From: Kibdelosporangium banguiense
Lineage (GTDB): Bacteria; Actinomycetota; Actinomycetes; Mycobacteriales; Pseudonocardiaceae
Reading direction: 5' to 3'
Assembly: GCF_017876405.1 (NCBI RefSeq)
Contig: NZ_JAGINW010000001.1
Coordinates: forward strand, 1,935,203 to 1,999,202
Length of the DNA stretch: 64,000 nucleotides
Part shown: in pieces, positions 56,241-63,651 of the stretch
Numbering within the stretch: position 1 is the stretch's first letter
Layout: each line of letters begins with the position of its first letter
Translations under genes and position numbers: made by a program
The notes under the pieces: generated by a model
What the model saw: the letters and a program-made list of their open reading frames with translations, nothing else
Databases searched by the model: none
Told to the model about the DNA's origin: nothing

Positions 56241-57266
56241 TCACGCGGTCAGCAGCGATGGCCTCGGCCTCGCGCGTCTGGCGTTCGACAGCAACGATTC
56301 GCCCAACGGGGTCAACGTGTGCAGCACCGCCGCGCCACGCCTGTGCGTCTCGATGAGACCCGCTTCGCGCAGCACTGTGGTGTGCCGGCTGACCGACGCC
56401 AGCGACGTCGCCACCCGTCGGGCGAGTTCGGTCGTGGTCGCGCCGCCGTCGATCGAATGCAGGACTGTGGCGCGGGTGTTGCCCAGCAGGTCGGCCAGGG
56501 ACTTGTCGCCGGTGATCTCCCAGTGCGACTCGTGGTCGATCGGGTAGACGAGCGTCGGCGGCAGTCGCGGGTCGGCCAGCGCGACCGGCTGCCAGCGGCA
56601 GAAGAACGACGGCACCAGGCGTAGTCCGCGGCCCTCCAGGTACAGATCGCGGTCGACCGGATACGGCATCTGCAATACCGGGGCGTGCCAACGGATCATC
56701 GGCCCGAACCCGGCCAGCAACTGGTCTGTGCCACCGTCCAGCAGGTCCCGGCCGCGGCGCGCCCGGTCAGCGTCCACTCTGGATTGAACCTGCGTCTCCA
56801 GCGGCTTGATAGCCGTATCGTGGTACGACCGCAAGGCCTTTTCCAGTGATGCCAGCATTTCCGGCTCACCGTCGGCGACCCGGCGCACCCACGCCGGCAC
56901 CTGGCTGTGCACCGCCATCCGGGCGATCTCGGCGTCCAGCCGCTTGCGCGGCGTGCTCAGCAAGGCTTCCATGCCCGCGTCGAACCCGTCCACACCTTCG
57001 CTCGGCGTCAGGAAATCCGGGAAGTACGGGCCCGCTGGACTCAGTGCGCCAAGCGCACCAATGCCCGGCCGCAGCACGGCGGCATCAGCCTGCATCCGTT
57101 CGGCCCAGGGCCGTAGCACCAACGGGGCGTCCTGTTCGAACAGCCGCCGGCGGCTGAAAACCATCTCCCAGAACGGATCCGCGGCGGCCGCGACCCGTGT
57201 CCGGACAAGATCGGCAGTCGTGAAATGAATCCTCAGCACGCTGTCCACCCCCAAGTGCTCAGCCAT
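56241..57266 (-). CDS. ArsR-type winged-helix regulator with long N-terminal domain
   Basis: 341 residues. A C-terminal winged helix (about 255-335: LADLLGNTRATVLHSIDGGA, ELARRVATSLASVSRHTTVL, EAGLIETHRRGAAVLHTLTP) follows an uncharacterised 250-residue N-terminal domain. This layout is common in actinobacterial ArsR-like proteins next to secondary metabolism or stress genes. ATG 57266 is chosen as the first Met before VLRIHFTTADL. Confidence 0.8.
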   Translation of the reverse strand: MAEHLGVDSVLRIHFTTADLVRTRVAAAADPFWEMVFSRRRLFEQDAPLVLRPWAERMQADAAVLRPGIGALGALSPAGPYFPDFLTPSEGVDGFDAGMEALLSTPRKRLDAEIARMAVHSQVPAWVRRVADGEPEMLASLEKALRSYHDTAIKPLETQVQSRVDADRARRGRDLLDGGTDQLLAGFGPMIRWHAPVLQMPYPVDRDLYLEGRGLRLVPSFFCRWQPVALADPRLPPTLVYPIDHESHWEITGDKSLADLLGNTRATVLHSIDGGATTTELARRVATSLASVSRHTTVLREAGLIETHRRGAAVLHTLTPLGESLLSNARRARPRPSLLTA

Positions 57267-57456
57267 CCCTGTACGAGAACGGTCGAGCCGGGCCCAGCGT
57301 TGCCCCGCACGACAGACCTGTCCCACCCCTCGTGACATCGCCGAACATGTCCGTCATGTTTCCGCTGGAACGCAACAGTGTTGTGCTCCAGCGGACTGCT
57401 CGGCAAAGATGTGTTCCGTTGTACTGGCCGAATGGCAACAGAGGGGACGGCTGTAA

Positions 57457-58260
57457 GTGCGATTCAAGAGCGCGGTAGTGGCAACGCTCGGCCTCGTGGC
57501 CGCGGTGTTCTTAGGGGCGGCAGGAACCGGCGCGGCCGCGCCTGCCGAGCGTGACTTCAAGCCGTACAACCGCGACGGCAACCAGAGCCAGCGATCGGCC
57601 GGGATCCAGACCACCAGCGGCAACTCCTTCCTGGAGATCAACGGCAACAACGAGCTCATCTACTGGTCCCGCGCGAACGAGTCAGCGGGCTACAACGCTC
57701 AGCGGCGCGGTGTGGGCTGGGGCGGCAGCAAGCTGATCACGAGCCTGGACGAAAACCACTTCCTGGAGGTCAAACCCGGCAACGAGCTCGCGCTCTGGAC
57801 GTGGAACGGCTCCTACACCCAGCAGATCATCGGCACGGGCTGGGGCGGTACCCGGCTGCTGACCGGTGTGGCGCCCACGAAGTTCCTCGAGGTGAACCAG
57901 CGGGGTGAGCTGGTGATCTGGTTCCTCGAGGGCACGCAGTTGTTCCGTGAGGTCATCGGCACGGGCTGGGGCAACGCCAAGCACATCGCCGGTCTGGACG
58001 ACCTGCTGTTCCTGGAGGTCAAGCAGAACGGCAACCTCTCGACCTGGGCCTGGAACGGCCAGCAGCTCGTCGAAAACGTGTCCAACGGCACCGGCGCGTT
58101 CGCCAAGGTCCGCCTGATGGCCGGCCTGGACGCCGACCACTGGCTGTACATCGACGCCAACAACCGTCAGCTCGTCGAGTACCAGTGGGTCGAGAGCGAA
58201 GGCGTCTACAAGGCCAAGATCGTCGGCGTGGGCTGGGGCGGATCCCGCCTGCTCGGCTAA
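57457..58260 (+). CDS. Secreted tachylectin-like beta-propeller protein
   Basis: 267 residues. A signal peptide (VVATLGLVAAVFLGAAGTGAAA) is followed by five repeats of about 45 residues, each with a GWGG(S/T)(K/R) turn and FLEV(K/N) strand (for example GVGWGGSKLITSLDENHFLE). This matches the tachylectin-2 propeller, which binds N-acetyl sugars. GTG start, GAGGGG upstream. Confidence 0.85.
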   Translation: MRFKSAVVATLGLVAAVFLGAAGTGAAAPAERDFKPYNRDGNQSQRSAGIQTTSGNSFLEINGNNELIYWSRANESAGYNAQRRGVGWGGSKLITSLDENHFLEVKPGNELALWTWNGSYTQQIIGTGWGGTRLLTGVAPTKFLEVNQRGELVIWFLEGTQLFREVIGTGWGNAKHIAGLDDLLFLEVKQNGNLSTWAWNGQQLVENVSNGTGAFAKVRLMAGLDADHWLYIDANNRQLVEYQWVESEGVYKAKIVGVGWGGSRLLG

Positions 58261-58290
58261 GCAGAAGGCAGTTCCGACCGTTACTTGACC

Positions 58291-58326
58291 GAGAGGGCCC
58301 CGCCGGACATCCGGCGGGGCCCTCTC
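58291..58326 (+). terminator. 17-bp stem terminator
   Basis: GAGAGGGCCCCGCCGGA with its complement, 2-nt loop, after the propeller gene. Confidence 0.85.
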
Positions 58327-58419
58327 TCACATCCAAGCCCCAGCGGGCTGGGTCGTCCCCCCAAAAAATGACATCAGGCGACCTGTTCCGCGTCTTGCAC
58401 GGACCGGGTCGCCTGAGCC

Positions 58420-58477
58420 TGGCGGAGGATAGGGGATTTGAACCCCTGAGGGCTATCACACCCAACACGATTTCCAA
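58420..58477 (-). repeat. Left att of element 2: detached tRNA-Ser(GGA) 3' half
   Basis: On the minus strand this reads TTGGAAA (anticodon loop, GGA), a Ser-type long variable arm, a T arm AGGGG-TTCAAAT-CCCCT, ATCCTCC and GCCA. No 5' half (GGAGGAT) exists to its right within reach, so it is a remnant and the att junction of an inserted element. Note it encodes CCA, unlike tRNA-Pro here. Confidence 0.85.
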
Positions 58478-58889
58478 TTCCGCTCCCGGGTGTCCGGCCC
58501 GGTCCGCATGCGTCCATTCGTGCTGGTCAGAGACACAGCTGGAACAGTAGGGGCGGTTCCGAACGTGGGCGAACTGAGCCCTTATCTGAGACCCGAAGAC
58601 AGGACTGTGGGCGAGTGAGCACCCAAGTGGCCATGCGTAGCGCGGGTGGATATCCACTCGTCGGGTCACTCTCCTGTTCACTCGGGTTGACCTGCGTGGA
58701 CTGGCCTTAAGTGGCCAAGTGGCCGGAGTGAACGCCTTTCGGCAACCGGTACGCTGTGGCAAGTGCCCCGACTGACCGCGCCCGGCCCACAGTTCTAAAA
58801 CTTCAGCCCTGGCACGACCTGGGCCCCAACCTTGGATTCGTTCGGCTGGTTCGCGCGCTCGGCGGCATGATGGGCTCTAGAGTCGTGGA
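58478..58889. other. Non-coding left end of element 2
   Basis: 412 bp without a supported gene. AAGTGGCC occurs at 58625-58632 and in tandem at 58709-58724, a possible recombinase or regulator binding set. GTGGATATCCAC (58647-58658) is a perfect dyad. Confidence 0.45.
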
Positions 58890-59345
58890 ATGGTGTGGTG
58901 GCAAGCAGCCCTGTGGGCCCTTGCGGGCGGTTTCGTCGTCGAGGGCCTGGAGTTCGCCGCGCTGCAGCGACGACACCGCAAATGGCCCTGGCAGGTCGAC
59001 ACCGAGGCAACCGAGGCAACCGGCGCCGGGCCCCTGGGCTACTTCCTCGCTGAACTGGTCCGGCTGGCCGTGGGCGGCGTCCTCGGTGCCGCGCTTGCGG
59101 GCCAGGTCACCGGCCCTTTGCCCGCGCTGGCCATCGGCGCCGCCGCGCCGATCATCGCCGGGCACCTCACCGCCTACCTCCCCCTGCCGCCGACCCCACA
59201 CCAAGTCGGCCCAGCAGACACCACTTCTCCCCCTGCTGCCCAGACCATCCCCGAGAACGTCCCGCCCCCAGCGACACCAGCACAGCCGCAACCGCGCCCT
59301 GCCCCCGCCCCTGAACCCATGCACGAACGCGGGGGAACAACATGA
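58890..59345 (+). CDS. Membrane protein paired with pentapeptide protein
   Basis: 151 residues. An N-terminal membrane segment (WWQAALWALAGGFVVEGLEF) and two more at about 50-95 (FLAELVRLAVGGVLGAALAG, LAIGAAAPIIAGHLTAYLPL) precede a Pro/Thr-rich cytoplasmic tail. Its stop overlaps the ATG of the pentapeptide gene (ATGA), so the two are made together and probably interact. No family recognised. Confidence 0.65.
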   Translation: MVWWQAALWALAGGFVVEGLEFAALQRRHRKWPWQVDTEATEATGAGPLGYFLAELVRLAVGGVLGAALAGQVTGPLPALAIGAAAPIIAGHLTAYLPLPPTPHQVGPADTTSPPAAQTIPENVPPPATPAQPQPRPAPAPEPMHERGGTT

Positions 59346-60322
59346 GGCGCCACCCCTCGCTCTTGGCTCAGGTCATCGCCGTGCTCTCCCGGCGTACCCC
59401 AGCCTTCCAACCCGCGCGCGGACAGCCGCGCACCTTCAGCGGCACCCTCATCCTCGCGTTGCGCCCCCACCACGCCAACACCACACACCAGCAAACCAAC
59501 ACCTCTGGCCAGCTCCAACCCGAGTCGATGGCGCCTGCGACAGACCTGGACAAAGCGCAAACCGACAACACACAGCCGATCGGGCAAGACTCGTCCGGGC
59601 TGCCTGTCCTCAGCAGCGCCCTGAAGCCGCATTCGGACCTGCGCGGGGCGAACTTGGCTAGGGCGAACCTGACCGGGGCGAACCTGACCGAGGCAGACCT
59701 GCGCGGGGTGGACCTGACCACAGCGAACCTGACCGGGGCGAACCTAACTAGGGCGCATCTGGCCGGGGCGAACTTGGCTAGGGCGAACCTGACCGGGGCA
59801 GACCTGATCGAAACGAACCTAACCGGGGCGGACCTGACCGGGGCGCACCTGTTCGGGGCGGACCTGACCGAGGCGAACCTGATCGAAACGAACCTAACCG
59901 GGGCGGACCTGACCGGGACGAACCTGACCGGGGCGAACCTGACCGAGGCAGACCTGCGCGGGGTGGACCTGACCACAGCGAACCTGACCGGGGCGAACCT
60001 AACTAGGGCGCATCTGGCCGGGGTGGACCTGACCGGGGCGAACCTGATCGAAACGAACCTAACCGGGGCGGACCTGACCGGGACGAACCTGGCCAGGACG
60101 CGTCTGACCTTCGTGAAGTTGGTCGACGTGGGGCCGGCGCGATTTGCGGACGCGGTGGTCGATGCCTTGGCCGGGGCACGCTGGTCAAGCACGACGATTT
60201 GGCCGTCTCAACAGGCGGCCGACGCCGTAGCACAGGGTTCCCGGCTCTTGGAGGACGGTCACCATGAGGTCGTGGGCGACGGTCGCGACCGAGACCGAGA
60301 CCACCAATACGTGTCTTCCTGA
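59342..60322 (+). CDS. Pentapeptide-repeat protein
   Basis: 326 residues. About 33 A(D/N)LxG-type pentapeptide units span residues 99-262 (for example ANLTGANLTEADLRGVDLTT) and should form a right-handed quadrilateral beta-helix. The N-terminal 95 residues are low-complexity and the tail is charged. Exact DNA repeats inside (104 bp at 59665-59768 and 59920-60023) show recent internal duplication by 17 units. The family includes DNA-mimic gyrase protectors, but function here is unknown. Confidence 0.9.
   Translation: MRRHPSLLAQVIAVLSRRTPAFQPARGQPRTFSGTLILALRPHHANTTHQQTNTSGQLQPESMAPATDLDKAQTDNTQPIGQDSSGLPVLSSALKPHSDLRGANLARANLTGANLTEADLRGVDLTTANLTGANLTRAHLAGANLARANLTGADLIETNLTGADLTGAHLFGADLTEANLIETNLTGADLTGTNLTGANLTEADLRGVDLTTANLTGANLTRAHLAGVDLTGANLIETNLTGADLTGTNLARTRLTFVKLVDVGPARFADAVVDALAGARWSSTTIWPSQQAADAVAQGSRLLEDGHHEVVGDGRDRDRDHQYVSS
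59665..60023 (+). repeat. Internal 255-bp-period duplication in pentapeptide gene
   Basis: 59665-59768 and 59920-60023 are identical over 104 bp; the offset of 255 bp equals 17 pentapeptide codon units, keeping frame. Confidence 0.9.
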
Positions 60323-60786
60323 CCTAAGACGGGACGGTGTCACGTGGGCATGACCAGCGCGGTAGTGGGGGGTAGACACCTCGATGAGGGGAAGTGACAC
60401 GACTGCTTTCTCAGGGCTGGACACAGGATGACCGCTGACAGCCGTCGTGCGCCGGACGTCCCCTTTCCACACCAGGCAAGTCGAGATAGACGCTCTACGG
60501 CCATCTCAGGGCGTGATCGCTGGGATTGCCCCTGGTCCAGCCGGTTATCACCCGCGCGAGCATGACGACCGCCGGGGGCGACTACGCACCTCGGTCAGCC
60601 TGAAACGGCCGTTTCCCGGCCCGCCTAGCGTTCGCAGCCTGCATAGCAGTCGGCAAGTGCTAGACCTAGCACCCTGCGCTAGCGGCTGGCACATAGCTTG
60701 ACCAGCGCGCTAGCGGCTAGCAGACCACTAAGGCTGAACCAGTAGGGGGCCTGTCAAACCCCTGCGCCGGTAGCCTCTCCCTCGAC
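60323..60786. other. Non-coding region with shared cis-site
   Basis: 464 bp between convergent genes, no supported CDS. It contains the 56-bp region shared with element 1. Confidence 0.5.
60659..60714 (+). promoter_or_regulatory. 56-bp cis-region shared with element 1 (CTAGCG octamers)
   Basis: Blocks GCTAGACCTAGCACCC, CGCTAGCG, TGACCAGC and CGCTAGC occur at offsets 0, 18, 40 and 49, the same as on the minus strand at 7357-7302. The sequence between blocks differs, so it is conserved as spaced sites. Confidence 0.6.
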
Positions 60787-61065
60787 TCAGGCAGACCCCT
60801 GGCCTGTTCCCGAAGTGACGAACGTACCCCGACCGTGCACGACTGTGAGCATGCCCCGTTCGACCAGTGCAGCAATAGCACGGCGAACAGTCGGCCTACT
60901 CACGCCGTACACGTCATCCGCCAACACCTGCTCCGACGGCAAGCGAGAACCGGAGGGCAACACGCCGGACTCGACATCAGCCGCGATGTCGTCGGCAACC
61001 TGCTGCCACATCAGGGCAGGCCCATCACGATCAATGCGGTCCCGCCTGTCCTCCCATGCCACCAA
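60787..61065 (-). CDS. Small GntR-type regulator without effector domain
   Basis: 92 residues, little more than the GntR winged helix: ALMWQQVADDIAADVESGVL, PSGSRLPSEQVLADDVYGVS, RPTVRRAIAALVERGMLTVV. It has no effector-binding domain. The start is uncertain (TTG 61065, GTG 61062 or ATG 61011). A perfect 28-bp palindrome lies just upstream, between it and the divergent gene. Likely a local repressor of element functions. Confidence 0.8.
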   Translation of the reverse strand: MVAWEDRRDRIDRDGPALMWQQVADDIAADVESGVLPSGSRLPSEQVLADDVYGVSRPTVRRAIAALVERGMLTVVHGRGTFVTSGTGQGSA

Positions 61066-61103
61066 CCCAATGTAGACACCACCTGACCAGTGCTAATGAT
61101 GCT

Positions 61104-61131
61104 TTACGTCACCTGACGTCAGGTGACGTAA
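61104..61131. promoter_or_regulatory. Perfect 28-bp palindrome, likely GntR operator
   Basis: Starts TTACGTCACCTGAC and continues as its exact complement. It contains TGACGTCA. It lies 9 bp before the ATG at 61141 and 39 bp before the small GntR gene, covering the divergent promoter core. Confidence 0.8.
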
Positions 61132-61140
61132 GCTCGCCCT

Positions 61141-61362
61141 ATGGTTACATGGGTAGCCCTGAGCAGGGACAAGTACCGCACCACACACAACGGCGAGACC
61201 TGGTACCTCACGGCCACGCCCAAGGCTGACAAGCCCTGGTTGTTGCACACCGAACGTCGGGACCGGACTCAAGAGATCGGCGCACCCGATCCGCTTGCGG
61301 CACGACACGCGGCAGACATCTGGTTTGAACTCAGCGAATACTTCACTGAGCAGGAGGGGTAG
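61141..61362 (+). CDS. Small hypothetical protein under GntR control
   Basis: 73 residues, starting MVTWVALSRDKYRTTHNGET, beta-rich then helical (ARHAADIWFELSEYFTEQEG). No Shine-Dalgarno box; the palindrome ends 9 bp upstream, so the mRNA may be leaderless. A 21-bp copy of its 3' end recurs at 62021-62041. Confidence 0.6.
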   Translation: MVTWVALSRDKYRTTHNGETWYLTATPKADKPWLLHTERRDRTQEIGAPDPLAARHAADIWFELSEYFTEQEG

Positions 61363-61479
61363 CCCTCTTCCTCTACGCAGGTAGATCCCCGCGACATGGC
61401 GCGTGACCAGGGCGGTAGTGCCCCCACTGTTCCAGCCGTCCTACGCCTGGCCTGATTACCTCAGGGACCCGAGCATCCC

Positions 61480-61585
61480 TCTCAGGTCCGGTACGCGGTA
61501 AACGCGGAAACGCGGTAAGTCGCTGACCTGCGCCTTTACTGTTGAGTTAACGGCATTTACCGCGTCGGTACGCGGGAAATACGCC
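61480..61585. promoter_or_regulatory. ACGCGGTAAA repeat cluster upstream of coiled-coil gene
   Basis: ACGCGGTAAA near 61494, ACGCGGTAAG near 61509, the inverse TTTACCGCGT near 61556 and ACGCGGGAAA near 61571. Together these form a likely operator set for the 61616 gene. The binder is unknown. Confidence 0.5.
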
Positions 61586-61615
61586 GACAGTCGGGCAGCC
61601 GGTACGCTGCTGGTC

Positions 61616-61966
61616 ATGGCTCAGCCTGATGACCTGGAGGCCCGTGTGGCCGCACTGGAAACCCAAGTCCGGGATCTGGCCGACCGCGTGAGGCACAGCG
61701 AGCAGGACGCGGCAGCCGCCCGGGTGTTGGCCGGCGGAGCGGATCGCGACGTCGCAGAGATTCGCGGAGAGATCCGGGACTTTCGCCAGGCGACCACGTC
61801 CAGTTTCAACGCGATGCGCGAAGACCTGGCCGACCTCCGAACGCACGTCAAAGACGGATTCACGGAAATGCGCGGCAAGCTCGACGCCACCGCCGCCGGT
61901 CAACAGCATATCGTCAATCTGTTGAACACGATAATCGGTCAAGGCGAACAGCGAGACGACCAGTAA
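61616..61966 (+). CDS. Coiled-coil protein, element 2 cargo
   Basis: 116 residues, almost wholly heptad coiled coil (DDLEARVAALETQVRDLADR, FNAMREDLADLRTHVKDGFT), soluble. Similar small proteins occur in other actinobacterial elements. Function unknown. Confidence 0.65.
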   Translation: MAQPDDLEARVAALETQVRDLADRVRHSEQDAAAARVLAGGADRDVAEIRGEIRDFRQATTSSFNAMREDLADLRTHVKDGFTEMRGKLDATAAGQQHIVNLLNTIIGQGEQRDDQ

Positions 61967-62020
61967 GCCGCTTGTCTACTGGCGACTGAGCCGCGTTTCA
62001 AGCGTCTCGGCTGGCGTCGT

Positions 62021-62041
62021 TGGTTTGAACTCAGCGAATAC
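62021..62041 (+). repeat. Remnant of the 61141 gene 3' end
   Basis: 21-bp exact repeat of 61321-61341 (TGGTTTGAACTCAGCGAATA plus one base), followed by a TAG in the same frame. It looks like a leftover of a duplicated or exchanged gene. Confidence 0.6.
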
Positions 62042-62059
62042 CTGGGGTAGCCCCTCCTC

Positions 62060-62629
62060 TTAACGGCCTTGATCCCTAAACTGAATTGGCGTTTTATCCG
62101 GACCTTTAGCCGTTGGATCAAAGTTAGGGACAAGCTTTTCAAACAGCGTGGCACTGGGCGTCCAATGGTTCGACACTGTACGAACACGCCGAAAGCCGAA
62201 GCTCTCATAGTAGCTATGCAGCTCTTTGTTGGTATTCCATGCGTCAAGGACAAGCTTGCGACGGCCATGCGAGCGCGCCAAATCTTCAGCGAATTTCATC
62301 ATGGCAACACCAACACCTCGACCGCTATACGCCCTAGGCACCATCATACGATGGATTACGTAGGACTCCCCAAGCTCCTCGTCCGCCCATAGGCCCTCGT
62401 CGCCGACGACGTCGATAGCAATCGTGCCGACCGGCCTGTCATTGTCGTCGAGAGCAAGCCAGGTTTCTCCCGCTTTGATCGAGCGTGTTATACGACGCTC
62501 AAACTCTTCACGCGACAGTCCTGTGATATCCCACTGGTCGCTTCCTTTTTCGTGAATCCAGGCGGAAACTTCCCATCGCCAGTCCGCCAAAAGGTCAATA
62601 TCATCCATCGTTGCCTGACGGAACTTCAT
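62060..62629 (-). CDS. GNAT-family N-acetyltransferase
   Basis: 189 residues. The acetyl-CoA-binding motif is HRMMVPRAYSGRGVGVAMMK, followed by LVLDAWNTNKELHSYYESFG. It acetylates an unknown amine, possibly a toxin or antibiotic. Start overlaps the GntR-HutC stop (ATGA), so the two form one unit. GC lower than core genes. Confidence 0.9.
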   Translation of the reverse strand: MKFRQATMDDIDLLADWRWEVSAWIHEKGSDQWDITGLSREEFERRITRSIKAGETWLALDDNDRPVGTIAIDVVGDEGLWADEELGESYVIHRMMVPRAYSGRGVGVAMMKFAEDLARSHGRRKLVLDAWNTNKELHSYYESFGFRRVRTVSNHWTPSATLFEKLVPNFDPTAKGPDKTPIQFRDQGR

Positions 62630-63414
62630 TGGTCCACCTCGGTACGATGTTGCGTAACATGCGTGATGACGTTGCGGTCTGCAGGGAGGATCTCAACCGT
62701 AAGGCGCGTGATGGTTCCAGACTCCGTCACCGCTAGGCGTCGAAATAGCAGGACGGACACACCGGGTGCCAGATTGAAGCGTCGCCGCTCATCGATGCTT
62801 GCCGGACGACTGCTTATCTCGTGCTGAACTCGGTGCTCTACATAGCCCCGGGCAGCCATTCGCCGTACGGTTCCTTCCGGAATGTCCGTAGGCACGTCAA
62901 GACCGCACGCCTTAGCCACGTCATATGGATAGTAAGTAGTTTGATCTGACCATGGTGTGTCATCGACAAAACGTAGCATCTCACGAACAACCACAAGGTC
63001 ATTCGGCTGGATATTCAGACGCGCCGCGACGGTCGCGGATGCTGGCTCTATGCGGAATTTAAAATCCTGACTAGGTTCACGACCCGATGCCTCGACGACC
63101 GACGACCACGTGTCGCTCACCGAGACTGTGTCGTCCTTACGAAAAGGACGTTCGGAGTCCACGTTGTACTCAAGCATCGGTAGGCGACGCACAAAGGTTC
63201 CCGCGCGTCCCCTGGTCTCAATCAATCCCTCCGCAGCCAGGCCAGCAAGCGCTTGACGCACAGTGCCCCGGGCCGCTTGGAAGTGCTCGGCCAACTCAGG
63301 CTCAGTAGGCAGCTTGGCACCGTCTACCAGCGTGACGCCCAGCAGGGTCGCCTCCGACTTGATCGCCGCCTCAAGCTCGTCAGCGAGCTCCCGGTACTTA
63401 GGTTCCGCCACCAC
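62626..63414 (-). CDS. GntR/HutC-family regulator with UTRA domain
   Basis: 262 residues. HTH (AKLPTEPELAEHFQAARGTV, RQALAGLAAEGLIETRGRAG) and a C-terminal UTRA ligand-binding domain (about 100-250, ARLNIQPNDLVVVREMLRFV). The GTG at 63414 has GGAGG 9 nt upstream. A perfect GATTCGTCTAGACGAATC dyad lies 25 bp upstream and fits the HutC consensus GTxTAxAC. It is coupled to the GNAT gene. Confidence 0.9.
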   Translation of the reverse strand: MVAEPKYRELADELEAAIKSEATLLGVTLVDGAKLPTEPELAEHFQAARGTVRQALAGLAAEGLIETRGRAGTFVRRLPMLEYNVDSERPFRKDDTVSVSDTWSSVVEASGREPSQDFKFRIEPASATVAARLNIQPNDLVVVREMLRFVDDTPWSDQTTYYPYDVAKACGLDVPTDIPEGTVRRMAARGYVEHRVQHEISSRPASIDERRRFNLAPGVSVLLFRRLAVTESGTITRLTVEILPADRNVITHVTQHRTEVDQ

Positions 63415-63438
63415 AGGCCTCAACCTCCCTGGTCAAAC

Positions 63439-63456
63439 GATTCGTCTAGACGAATC
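63439..63456. promoter_or_regulatory. HutC-type operator GATTCGTCTAGACGAATC
   Basis: Perfect 18-bp dyad with GTCTAGAC at its centre, upstream of the GntR-HutC gene. Likely autoregulation. Confidence 0.85.
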
Positions 63457-63495
63457 CTACGCAAAGCCTTGACAGTCGCCTAGACCCATCTCTAA

Positions 63496-63514
63496 CGTCT
63501 GTTTCGTACAGACG
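63496..63514. promoter_or_regulatory. CGTCTGT-N5-ACAGACG inverted repeat
   Basis: 7-bp arms with a TTCGT spacer in the gap before the excisionase-like gene. A further ACAGACGCT copy follows at about 63527. Possible second operator. Confidence 0.5.
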
Positions 63515-63564
63515 CTACAAACGCAACAGACGCTCTAGCCGCAAGAGCGGCAGGAGCGCCAACC

Positions 63565-63651
63565 ATGCAAGAGCCCCGGCCAGTGCGGGAACACCGGCCG
63601 GGGCGCACATCGAAACCTTTGGAGCGGGTCAACGATGCAGATCGAGGATAA
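63565..63651 (+). CDS. Possible 28-residue leader peptide
   Basis: Starts MQEPRPVREHRPGRTSKPLE behind an AGGAG box 8 nt upstream. It overlaps the start of the next gene by 17 bp. Proline/arginine-rich. May be a translated leader; otherwise chance. Confidence 0.35.
   Translation: MQEPRPVREHRPGRTSKPLERVNDADRG

Noticed and set aside
58420..58477. Functional tRNA-Ser
   Set aside because: 5' half is absent; no GGAGGAT acceptor strand to the right.
59640..60110. Regular short repeats, CRISPR-like at first glance
   Set aside because: 15-bp units in frame without unique spacers; it is a pentapeptide-repeat gene.
59368..60192. 274-codon minus-strand frame over the pentapeptide gene
   Set aside because: Shadow of the repeat; its VRFAPVRS repeats simply mirror the pentapeptide codons.
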